DNA from: an uncultured Clostridia bacterium
Lineage (GTDB): Bacteria > Bacillota > Clostridia > Christensenellales > Aristaeellaceae
Assembly: GCA_946409855.1 (NCBI GenBank)
Contig: CAMJXZ010000135.1
Coordinates: forward strand, 1 to 8,415
Length of the DNA: 8,415 nt
Direction: 5' to 3'
Made by a program: the position numbers and the translations under genes. The notes under the pieces are model-generated. The model worked only from the letters and a program-made list of their open reading frames with translations, had not been told where the DNA came from and made no database searches. Positions 1 through 5,690 of the stretch are shown here, one piece after another; within the stretch, counting starts at the first letter, position 1; each line of letters opens with the position of its first letter.

Positions 1-570
1 GAGGATACCGCCAGCTATTACAGTTCTTCTCCCGCTGTCCTTGCGCCTTACATGCAGGCTGTGCCGGAACTGATGCAGCTGATTCAGAGCAGGAAGGATT
101 ATCTGCTGCTGACCGGCGCGAGGGCTTTTGAAATCCTGCCCGAGCGGGACAGTTCCATCTTTGCAGAATCGCTTCTGAAATCCGGCGATTCCTATCTGCA
201 CGCGGTCACGGACGGGCAGGATTCCCTCGAGCGGGGCCCGGAGGACCCGGCGGGGTATTTTGACCTGGCCGTATACGCCCGGCGGTATTACGAGGACCGG
301 TCCAGCAGCAGAATGATCATGATCGGGAACGCGGATCTGTTCTGCGAAAAATGGCTGATGGATAATACGTATTCTCCCGAATTCCTGCTGGCGGTCCTGT
401 ACACCCTGGACGGGGGCAGCCGGACAGACCTTCAGATTATTCAGAAGCCCGCGGTCCGCGCCCCGCTTCGTGCCGCTTCCATGACCGTTCCCGCCGTCAT
501 CGCGCTTTTGATGCCTTTTGCCGTATTTGTTTTCGCGGTGATCATCCTGGGCGCCCGGAGGAATCTCTGA
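1..570 (+). CDS. Gldg-family ABC-associated membrane protein, C-terminal part (5' truncated by window)
   Basis: The reading frame is open from base 1 and ends at TGA 568-570, leaving the last 189 residues of a longer protein. The visible part is a soluble, probably extracytoplasmic segment followed by a single hydrophobic helix near the C-terminus (about 25 residues rich in V, A, I, L, F from base 484) and a short basic tail, ARRNL. That arrangement, and the sequence around 'MIMIGNADLF' (an assessment of a stored value or path before the membrane anchor), resembles the C-terminal end of Gldg-family proteins ('ABC-type uncharacterized transport system'). In that family they are encoded beside an ABC ATPase and an ABC-2 permease. 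The downstream gene is a DUF4340 protein one base away, the usual partner, which is the strongest support. The substrate of such systems in Firmicutes is not known. Residues before the window cannot be judged. Confidence 0.75.
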   Translation, partial: EDTASYYSSSPAVLAPYMQAVPELMQLIQSRKDYLLLTGARAFEILPERDSSIFAESLLKSGDSYLHAVTDGQDSLERGPEDPAGYFDLAVYARRYYEDRSSSRMIMIGNADLFCEKWLMDNTYSPEFLLAVLYTLDGGSRTDLQIIQKPAVRAPLRAASMTVPAVIALLMPFAVFVFAVIILGARRNL

Positions 571-571
571 T

Positions 572-2038
572 ATGCAGAAAATCCGGCGAAAAAAAGAAAA
601 ACAGGTTTCTGCCAGGCTGCTGATCCTTGCCGCCGTTTTATTCATCCTCCTCTGTACCGGCGCGGTTCTGCTGCTGAACAGGCCCAAGCCCCGCCCGGCC
701 GCGCGCCCGGAAGAACCGGATCTGCTGCTCTATCAGAAAGATCTTTCTTCCCTTTCTTCCATCTCCCTGTACCGGGGCGAAACCCTGCAGATGACGCTGC
801 TGTATCAAAACGGCGGGCTGACGGTCGAGGGTCGGCCGGATTTTCCCCTGCAGAAAAACGCAGCCTTGAATCTGCTTTCGGTCGCGGAATCGCTTCGGGC
901 GGATGAAGAGGTCCTGGAGCTTCCGCCAGACGGCACCGTATCCCTTTCCGCGTTCGGCCTTTCCCCGGCGGAAAGAAGCGCCCGGTTCCGGTATACGGAC
1001 GGAACGGAGATCACTCTCTCCGTCGGTTCCCTGATCCCGATCGAAAACCCGAGATATTACGCCATGGTCACCGGCCGCGACGCCATCTACTCCGTCACCC
1101 AGGACATCCGGGACAGCATCAGCCGCACACTGGAAAACATCCATCCGATCGAGCGGCCGCAGGTCAGCAGCCGCTTTCTGGACAGGATCACCATTTCCGG
1201 AGACACAGATTTTGACGCCGTCCGTACGGCGGAGGGCTGGCAGATGCAAAAGCCCGTCGCTTACCCCCTGTCAGACGCCGCCATGGAAACGCTGCTGCAA
1301 AAGCTGGACAGCATCCGGTTCGCCGGCTGGATCGGCGAATACGATCAGATCGATCCGGCGGCGTACGGCCTTGCCCCCGCCCGCAGGACCATGACATTGT
1401 ATTTTGCGGAAACGGTCGTCACCGCGCCGGATCAGGACGGAAGAGAACACTCCTTCTCTTTGCCGGCCAATGAAATGAGCATCTCCCTGGGCGATGTCCG
1501 CAGCGAAACCAGCTTTTATATGCTGTACGAAGGGCAGGTGTACAGCGGCACCGTCCTTTCGTTCGGGTTCCTGCAGAACTTCTCGTGGGAAAAATACGTG
1601 CCGGACCGTCCCGTCTCCCTTGCCGTGAATCATCTTTCCGGCGTCCGCTGCCGGTGGGACGGGCAGGAAAAGGATTTCCGGATCTCCTATACGGAGCGGG
1701 TCCTGCCGAACAATGATCTGGAAACGGACGAGTACGGCAATATCCTGTATGACATGACCGTTTCCTGCGGCGGAGAAACAGTCAGCGCCGACGCCTTTGC
1801 CGCCTGGTACCTGTCCCTGAATGCCATCTGCGGAACACAGCGCACGGAACCGGTGATGATGACTCCCGATGATGAGCCGGTCTTTTCCCTGCTGCTGGTC
1901 AATCAGGATCAGTCCGTATCCAGGAGCGTCGCCATCTGCCAGGGCAGCGCGGTACAGGATATCCTGTATGTGGACGGGATCAGCCTGTTCACGATCGACA
2001 GCGGCTGGCGCGGCAGGATCGGTCCGTTTCCGCAGTAA
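572..2038 (+). CDS. DUF4340 domain-containing membrane-anchored protein
   Basis: This 488-residue protein has a basic N-terminus (KIRRKKEK), one membrane helix at about residues 15-36, then a Pro/Arg-rich linker and a long extracytoplasmic part. The topology suggests a type II anchor with the bulk outside the membrane. Two related segments can be seen, about residues 55-190 and 205-360. Each contains a 'lxxFGL/YGL' turn (AFGLSPAE near 127; AYGLAPAR near 264) followed by beta strands carrying a 'tlxvG/slGdv...YAm/Yml' pattern. This is the duplicated architecture typical of DUF4340. The start ATG is one base after the stop of the Gldg-like gene and has GGAGG at 557-561, ten bases upstream, so the two are co-transcribed and probably translationally coupled. 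Family members are accessory subunits of Gldg/ABC-2 exporters; the molecular role is unknown. A strong hairpin follows the stop codon. Confidence 0.85.
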   Translation: MQKIRRKKEKQVSARLLILAAVLFILLCTGAVLLLNRPKPRPAARPEEPDLLLYQKDLSSLSSISLYRGETLQMTLLYQNGGLTVEGRPDFPLQKNAALNLLSVAESLRADEEVLELPPDGTVSLSAFGLSPAERSARFRYTDGTEITLSVGSLIPIENPRYYAMVTGRDAIYSVTQDIRDSISRTLENIHPIERPQVSSRFLDRITISGDTDFDAVRTAEGWQMQKPVAYPLSDAAMETLLQKLDSIRFAGWIGEYDQIDPAAYGLAPARRTMTLYFAETVVTAPDQDGREHSFSLPANEMSISLGDVRSETSFYMLYEGQVYSGTVLSFGFLQNFSWEKYVPDRPVSLAVNHLSGVRCRWDGQEKDFRISYTERVLPNNDLETDEYGNILYDMTVSCGGETVSADAFAAWYLSLNAICGTQRTEPVMMTPDDEPVFSLLLVNQDQSVSRSVAICQGSAVQDILYVDGISLFTIDSGWRGRIGPFPQ

Positions 2039-2064
2039 AGATGAACAGTGCATGCCGTGTACGA

Positions 2065-2097
2065 AATACCTGCCGGGGTCCTATCCCGGCAGGTATT
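2065..2097. terminator. Perfect 13-bp hairpin between convergent genes (candidate bidirectional terminator)
   Basis: AATACCTGCCGGG (2065-2077) and CCCGGCAGGTATT (2085-2097) are exact reverse complements around a 7-base loop. The hairpin lies 26 bases after the DUF4340 stop and contains the last codons and the TAG stop (2081-2083) of the minus-strand SLOG gene. The GC core with an A/T outer part looks like an intrinsic terminator usable from either side. Neither flank has a long T tract beyond the stem (GTATTGG on plus, CGTACACGG on minus), so termination efficiency is uncertain. Confidence 0.6.
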
Positions 2098-2590
2098 GTA
2101 TTGGCACATTGTTCCTTCTCGCGTAGCAGACGGTATTCCTGGTGCCCCCGGGCTGCCCGTTATATACGGCAATCACCCGGACGCTGTGGTTCACCATCCA
2201 TTCGTTCCGCTTCTGATACGCCTCTTTGGAAAAGCAGGGCGCCATGACCTTGACGTATTCCGCCCGGCTCAGCAGAGCGCGGTACCGCCTGCGCCATTCC
2301 TCGTTCCAGGGTTCGTCGAAGCCGGCAAAGGGGATCACGGCGATCAGATGCAGGTTCATGTCCGGAAACTGGTCCTTCATCCGGATCACGATTTCCGCCG
2401 CCCAGATATCCACGCCGTACGCCATGCCGCTGATAAAGGTGTGGCAGCCTGCGCGGACGGCGGCCAGGATGCTGTTTTCCAGGTCCACCTTGATGTCGTC
2501 CTCCGGCCGTTTGAGGTACTGCGGGCGGTGGCCGGTAAAGCAGCACCTGTATTTCCGGTAATTGTCCTTCACGGGGCATCCAGCTCCCAT
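2081..2590 (-). CDS. SLOG-superfamily protein, DUF1273/YpsA-like
   Basis: This 169-residue soluble protein carries the hallmark CFTGHRP near the N-terminus (residues 17-23), then GMAYGVDIWAAE (55-66), an IPF...W...YR segment (86-104), and a C-terminal RNEWMV...IAVYNG..GGT..TV.YA block (128-157). These are the conserved blocks of the DUF1273/YpsA branch of the SLOG Rossmann-like fold, which is thought to bind nucleotides or nucleotide-derived ligands; no reaction is established. It is the fourth gene of the minus-strand cassette. The ATG at 2590 overlaps the upstream YolD-like gene by 22 bases and has no clear ribosome binding site. A GTG at 2572 would overlap by only four bases (GTGA), has GGGAG about 11 bases upstream, and gives a 163-residue protein starting VKDNYRKYRC, closer to the usual short N-terminus. 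Either way it is translationally coupled. The stop lies in the loop of the downstream hairpin. Confidence 0.85.
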   Translation of the reverse strand: MGAGCPVKDNYRKYRCCFTGHRPQYLKRPEDDIKVDLENSILAAVRAGCHTFISGMAYGVDIWAAEIVIRMKDQFPDMNLHLIAVIPFAGFDEPWNEEWRRRYRALLSRAEYVKVMAPCFSKEAYQKRNEWMVNHSVRVIAVYNGQPGGTRNTVCYARRNNVPIQYLPG

Positions 2591-3093
2591 TCATCGTGAA
2601 AAACCCCGTCGGCCTGAATGGAAAGAATGTCTTCAAAGCGGATGACCGTCTGCCCGACCGTAACGGCATGGGCGGCGTCCGCGTCCACCTTCCGGCAGAT
2701 GCCGGAAACGGTCTGCACCTGGCCGCGGCAGCCGAAGGCGGCGTTTTCCGGGTCCGTGCAGGGCACAAAGCGCACGATCCGGACCTGAACCCGGTTCGCC
2801 TTCGCAAGCCGGCTGTTCCCGGTCAGCTCCTTCAGCGCAAAGAGGCGGCGGCTGATCAGATCCTGCTCCTCCTCGGAAAGCTCGGGCCTGTCCGTATACA
2901 GCACATCCTTGGCGGCCACCGCTTCGCTGAACCCCTTCAGCGCGTCAAAGGGGCTGAAGATCTTGGCCCGCTGGCTGCAGGCCATGCCGGGATGACGCAC
3001 GGAAAAGCCGTCCCGCCGGTGGACGGGCTTGCCGCGGAGAAACACATTTCTGTATTTGAAATCAGCAGGCATCTGCATATATCCCAGCGTCAT
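2569..3093 (-). CDS. YolD-like family protein, partner of the Y-family polymerase
   Basis: The 174-residue product has a divergent YolD-like layout. It has a central 'RAKIFSPFDALKGF' stretch (42-55), matching the family's R-G-x-x-K-W-x-P-F pattern. An acidic helix LSEEEQDLISRRL follows (72-84), then a beta-rich C-terminal half with 'VSGICRKVDADAAHAVTVG' and 'IRFEDILSIQ' (129-160). YolD-like genes in Firmicutes typically sit directly beside UvrX/YqjW-type Y-family polymerases, as here; their biochemical role is not settled. The chosen ATG at 3093 has an excellent GGAGGTG six bases upstream. An in-frame ATG eight codons earlier lacks a site and is disfavoured. The gene starts 36 bases after the polymerase stop and overlaps the start of the SLOG gene. 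The protein is longer than the roughly 110 residues common in Bacillus, with extra sequence at the N-terminus. Assignment rests on motif pattern and context, not on strong identity. Confidence 0.7.
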   Translation of the reverse strand: MTLGYMQMPADFKYRNVFLRGKPVHRRDGFSVRHPGMACSQRAKIFSPFDALKGFSEAVAAKDVLYTDRPELSEEEQDLISRRLFALKELTGNSRLAKANRVQVRIVRFVPCTDPENAAFGCRGQVQTVSGICRKVDADAAHAVTVGQTVIRFEDILSIQADGVFHDEWELDAP

Positions 3094-3099
3094 GCGATT

Positions 3100-3106
3100 C
3101 ACCTCC
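3100..3106 (-). promoter_or_regulatory. Ribosome binding site of the YolD-like gene
   Basis: On the minus strand GGAGGTG stands six bases before ATG 3093. This near-perfect Shine-Dalgarno sequence decides the start in favour of MTLGYMQ over the upstream in-frame ATG at 3117. Confidence 0.8.
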
Positions 3107-3129
3107 CTGCCTTTCAAAAACGCCCTGCA

Positions 3130-4527
3130 TTACGCCCTGTGGCCGCCGATCTGCCGGTTCCGCTCCAGCATCGTGGCGCCTTCCAGCATGTTCATTCCTT
3201 TGAAAACCGCGTTGGGCCCGTATTTCCGCCGGACCTGCAGCATGGCGCCCTGAATCTTTTTCTCCCGTTCCAGCGCCCGGTAATCCGTAAACAGGTCCAG
3301 CTGAAACTCGCCGGCGTCCGCCGTCACATCGTTGGCGCATACGCCCAGGCGCCGGAAGAGCAGCCGGTGATCAGCGCGCGCGTCAAAGGAACGGAGAATG
3401 GCGTCCCGCACCATCTGCGCGCTGTTGGTCTTCTCCCTGGTCCGGACAGCCCCGCCGCTGTGCGACGGATGCAGGCGCCCGTAAAAATCCAGGTCCGTGG
3501 GGCCGTCGTATTCCGGGCAGGCTTCCAGGGACTTGTAATCATAGGATACCCACCATGTAAAGACCGGACTGACCAGGTTCTTCGTGAACAGATCCATGCA
3601 GAGCACGTCGACCATCTCGGAAAGTACGATGCGCGTTTCGTCAAAGGCGTACGGCCGGGCGAGCACCTGCCCGTTGGAAAGGCTGTTATTGCCGGTATGG
3701 TAGGACTTGATATCCCGCATGGTGACCGGTTCGATCCCCCAGGCGTGATCGATCAGGATTTCCCCGTCGATGCCGAAAGTCTTGTAGAACCATTCTTCGT
3801 CATACTGCGACTTCGCGGCGATATCGCCCATGGTGAACAGATGCGCTTTCTGCAGGCGCCTGGTCTTTCCGGGGCCGATCTGCCAGAAATCCGTCAGCGG
3901 CCGGTGATCCCACAAGAGGAATTTATAGCTGTCCTCATTGAGCTCCGCGATGCGGACGCCGTCCCTGTCCGGCTGCTGCTTTTTGGCGACAATGTCCATC
4001 GCGACCTTGGCCAGGTACAGGTTGGTGCCGATCCCGCAGGTGGCGGTAATGCCGGTATGCGCCAGCACGTCCCGGATCATGGTCATGGCCATCAGGTGCG
4101 CGGGGTGAACGCCCTGTGCCCGCGCCGCCTCTTCATAGGTGTGCAGATAGGGCGTGCAGTCGATAAAGGACTCGTCGATGCTGTACACGTGGATATCTTC
4201 CGGCGCGGCATACCGCAGGAAAATCGAATAGATCAGCGCCGATACCCGCTCGTATTCCGCCATGCGCGGCACAGCGATCAGGTAGGGCACTTTCGTATGG
4301 GCGGCCGCCTCGTACCGCCTGATCGCCTCTTTGGCCTCGAACAGGCGCGGACGGCCGGGCACGCCGATGGCCTTCAGCGCCGGCGAAACCGCCAGACAGA
4401 TGGTTTTGTCCGTCCGGCTTTCATCCGCCACCAGCAGCCCCGCCTTCAGCGGATCCAGATGCCTGTACACGCATTCCACGGAAGCGTAGAAGGACTTCAT
4501 GTCGATGGCCGCGTAGACTCTTTCCAT
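3130..4527 (-). CDS. Y-family translesion DNA polymerase, UvrX/YqjW type
   Basis: This 465-residue polymerase carries the Y-family catalytic set. The first aspartate is in 'YAAIDMKSFYASVE' (D9), and 'VYSIDESFID' supplies D118 and E119. Further family blocks are CGIGTNLYLAKVAMDIVAKK (164-183), a helix-hairpin-helix 'WQIGPGKTRRLQ' (215-226), and the C-terminal 'EGATMLERNRQIGGHRA' typical of the Gram-positive UvrX/YqjW branch. QLDLF at 409-413 fits the beta-clamp binding consensus. The expected role is error-prone synthesis past DNA lesions, bound to the sliding clamp. All three metal ligands are present, so the enzyme looks active. The ATG at 4527 is preferred because AGGTG lies six bases upstream; a GTG three codons earlier is the alternative. 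It starts 14 bases after the stop of the S24 repressor gene and is followed by the YolD-like gene, so it belongs to one operon under that repressor. A very long open frame on the opposite strand is a GC-content shadow. Confidence 0.95.
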   Translation of the reverse strand: MERVYAAIDMKSFYASVECVYRHLDPLKAGLLVADESRTDKTICLAVSPALKAIGVPGRPRLFEAKEAIRRYEAAAHTKVPYLIAVPRMAEYERVSALIYSIFLRYAAPEDIHVYSIDESFIDCTPYLHTYEEAARAQGVHPAHLMAMTMIRDVLAHTGITATCGIGTNLYLAKVAMDIVAKKQQPDRDGVRIAELNEDSYKFLLWDHRPLTDFWQIGPGKTRRLQKAHLFTMGDIAAKSQYDEEWFYKTFGIDGEILIDHAWGIEPVTMRDIKSYHTGNNSLSNGQVLARPYAFDETRIVLSEMVDVLCMDLFTKNLVSPVFTWWVSYDYKSLEACPEYDGPTDLDFYGRLHPSHSGGAVRTREKTNSAQMVRDAILRSFDARADHRLLFRRLGVCANDVTADAGEFQLDLFTDYRALEREKKIQGAMLQVRRKYGPNAVFKGMNMLEGATMLERNRQIGGHRA

Positions 4528-4533
4528 AAGCGG

Positions 4534-4538
4534 CACCT
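4534..4538 (-). promoter_or_regulatory. Ribosome binding site of the Y-family polymerase
   Basis: On the minus strand AGGTG ends six bases before ATG 4527, within the 14-base gap after the repressor stop. It supports MERVYAAID as the N-terminus over the GTG at 4536, which lies inside the site itself. Confidence 0.65.
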
Positions 4539-4541
4539 GCT

Positions 4542-5396
4542 TTACTGGTCCGGATGCAGCAGCGTATAGCGTTCGATATCCTGCCTGCCGGCCAGTTCCG
4601 CTTCATCCATGACGGCCAGCACCCGCCCGATCAGATAGACGGATTCCTCGTCGCTGAAACGCATGACGGGATATGCCGGATTGGCGGAATGCAGACCGTC
4701 CGCCTCGTATTCCTTGATGTACATTTCATTGCCGATCATAAACGCCCCGACGTCGCCGAACTGCAGCCCGCGGCCGCCCGTTTTCTCCACGTAAACCCGG
4801 TCCCCGTCCCGGAAGGAAGGGAGCATGCTGTCCCCGTTGACCTTGAAGAGATAATCGGCCCTGGTGGCCACCGGCGAATCATAGACAAAGACAGGCTCGC
4901 TGTCCTCCGCGAACTCCGTCGGATCGCCCAGGCCGGCGGCCAGGGGCTTTTCGATCAGCGGAAGCCGCCGGAGCCGCGGACAGTTTTCCGCCTCCTGAAC
5001 GCGGAGCAGCGTTTCCATCAGCCCTTCCGCGGCCAGCCGGTGCCCGTCGCTCAGCTTGCGGAAGCTGTCGATCAGCCGCTGCTCCCGCCCGGAATAAGCC
5101 AGCGCCGGATTGTCCAGCGCGAACAGATCATAGAGCGTCACATGTAGCGCCTGGCAGATTTCGGGCAGCAGATGAATATCCGGGCGGGAGCGGCCGTTTT
5201 CCCAGTTGCTGACCGCGTTGGCGGATACGCCGGCTTTCCGGGCCAGTTCCTTTTGTTCGATCCCCATCTGCTCGCGGAAGCGCCGGATCTGGCTGCAGAC
5301 CACCGGCACGGAAGCCTTCGGCAGGAGGCTCCCGTTTTTCAGATCCATGATGTCCGCCCCGGCGGAAGCCGGTCTGCTGAAATTTCTTTTTGCCAT
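4542..5396 (-). CDS. LexA-like transcriptional repressor: XRE HTH plus S24 self-cleaving peptidase domain
   Basis: The 284-residue protein has an N-terminal XRE/Cro helix-turn-helix at about residues 36-92, with 'QKELARKAGVSANAVSNWENGRSRP' holding the recognition helix. A linker follows, then an S24 (LexA/UmuD-type) C-terminal domain. The catalytic serine is S190 in 'VNGDSMLPSFRDGDRVYV', the catalytic lysine is K228 in 'MYIKEY', and an Ala-Gly cleavage site stands at A154-G155 in 'KPLAAGLGDP'. All the parts for RecA-stimulated self-cleavage are present. It differs from true LexA in using an XRE rather than a winged-helix DNA-binding domain, like phage CI-type and polymerase-linked repressors. 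It is the first gene of the minus-strand cassette and very likely represses its own operon; a strong promoter with palindromic sites lies just upstream. The start at 5396 has GGAG nine bases upstream. About 34 residues precede the HTH, so a start at M17 cannot be excluded, but its ribosome site is weaker. Confidence 0.92.
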   Translation of the reverse strand: MAKRNFSRPASAGADIMDLKNGSLLPKASVPVVCSQIRRFREQMGIEQKELARKAGVSANAVSNWENGRSRPDIHLLPEICQALHVTLYDLFALDNPALAYSGREQRLIDSFRKLSDGHRLAAEGLMETLLRVQEAENCPRLRRLPLIEKPLAAGLGDPTEFAEDSEPVFVYDSPVATRADYLFKVNGDSMLPSFRDGDRVYVEKTGGRGLQFGDVGAFMIGNEMYIKEYEADGLHSANPAYPVMRFSDEESVYLIGRVLAVMDEAELAGRQDIERYTLLHPDQ

Positions 5397-5437
5397 CTGT
5401 CTGTTCTCCGTTTCCCGTCATTTTCTCTGTCATGGTT

Positions 5438-5466
5438 ATTATAGCACAGTTAATTGCTTATGTAAA
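5438..5466 (-). promoter_or_regulatory. Sigma-A promoter of the repressor/polymerase cassette
   Basis: On the minus strand TTTACA (5466-5461) and TATAAT (5443-5438) are separated by exactly 17 bases. Transcription should begin near 5431, giving a leader of about 35 bases to the ATG at 5396. The -10 box is perfect and the -35 has one mismatch. The surrounding 85 bases are clearly AT-richer than the genes. Confidence 0.85.
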
Positions 5467-5477
5467 GCATTATTTAC
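5452..5477. promoter_or_regulatory. Overlapping palindromes at the cassette -35 box (candidate repressor operator)
   Basis: Two overlapping inverted repeats cover the -35 element. On the minus strand TGCTT-TACAT-AAGCA extends to a 20-base imperfect palindrome at 5452-5471, and GTAAA-TAATGC-TTTAC occupies 5462-5477. AATTGC/GCAATT also flank the region (5483-5478 and 5457-5452). Binding here would block RNA polymerase, as expected for autorepression by the XRE/S24 protein. No canonical Gram-positive LexA box (CGAAC-N4-GTTCG) was seen, in keeping with a different recognition helix. The assignment to this repressor is inference. Confidence 0.5.
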
Positions 5478-5510
5478 GCAATTTTCTGTGTTTTATTCCA
5501 TGCGAATAGA

Positions 5511-5540
5511 AAAACGCCGGGAAGAGTCTCCTCATCCGCG
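5511..5540 (-). terminator. Weak terminator-like hairpin in the divergent intergenic region
   Basis: On the minus strand CGC-GGATGAG, a GAGA loop, then CTCTTCC-(CG)-GCG is followed by TTTTTCTATT. It has one T-T mismatch and a two-base bulge. No minus-strand gene is seen upstream that it would terminate, so it may be chance or may insulate the cassette promoter from stray antisense transcription. Confidence 0.25.
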
Positions 5541-5572
5541 TCTTTCCGCCGGGGCCGTGTTCCCTGTTTTTA

Positions 5573-5601
5573 TTGACATTTCCGGCGATAATGGATAGAA
5601 T
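5573..5601 (+). promoter_or_regulatory. Sigma-A promoter of the PRTase-malQ-phosphorylase genes
   Basis: TTGACA (5573-5578) and TAGAAT (5596-5601) are separated by 17 bases. The -35 is perfect and the -10 has one mismatch. Transcription should begin near 5608, giving a leader of about 83 bases before ATG 5691. It is divergent from the repressor promoter, with about 105 bases between the two -35 boxes. Confidence 0.8.
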
Positions 5602-5608
5602 AAAAGTG

Positions 5609-5666
5609 GGGTGTTATGGGCACCCGTCCAACCGTGGCGGCCCCCTGTAATGCCGCCCATGAATAC
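5609..5666 (+). promoter_or_regulatory. Foldable 5' leader with two mutually exclusive secondary structures (candidate cis-regulatory RNA)
   Basis: The leader can form hairpin A, GGGTG (5609-5613) with CACCC (5621-5625) and a 7-base loop, plus hairpin B, GGCGGC (5636-5641) with GCCGCC (5652-5657) and a 10-base loop. Alternatively GTGTTATGGG (5611-5620) can pair with CCCATGAATAC (5656-5666) through ten pairs, one of them G-U, with one bulged G, enclosing the interior; this would open both hairpins. No T tract follows, so it is not a simple terminator. I do not recognise it as a known riboswitch class. Confidence 0.35.
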
Positions 5667-5690
5667 AACAGAAAGAAAGGTGCACAGAGC

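Noticed and set aside
1271..2053. 260-codon minus-strand open frame within the DUF4340 gene
   Set aside because: The plus-strand frame is coupled to its upstream neighbour, has a ribosome site and a sensible membrane anchor; the minus frame has none of these.
2596..4569. 657-codon open frame on the plus strand across the polymerase and YolD-like genes
   Set aside because: It lies antisense to a clearly recognised Y-family polymerase with all catalytic motifs, its translation is rich in H, G, P and R without family motifs, and it has no ribosome binding site. It is a high-GC shadow.
5128..5433. Possible small gene starting MTEKMTGNGEQTDG upstream of and overlapping the repressor
   Set aside because: Its ATG lies at or before the predicted transcription start, it has no ribosome site, and it runs out of frame through the repressor's helix-turn-helix.
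5616..5690. N-terminal extension of the PRTase from ATG 5616
   Set aside because: ATG 5616 falls within hairpin A near the predicted transcript start and has no ribosome binding site, while ATG 5691 is preceded by AAAGGTG at good spacing and gives a family-like N-terminus.
5397..5690. Canonical LexA box, tRNA or known riboswitch in the divergent intergenic region
   Set aside because: No CGAAC-N4-GTTCG match, no cloverleaf, and no consensus of a riboswitch class that I recognise was seen; only the promoters, palindromes and hairpins reported above.
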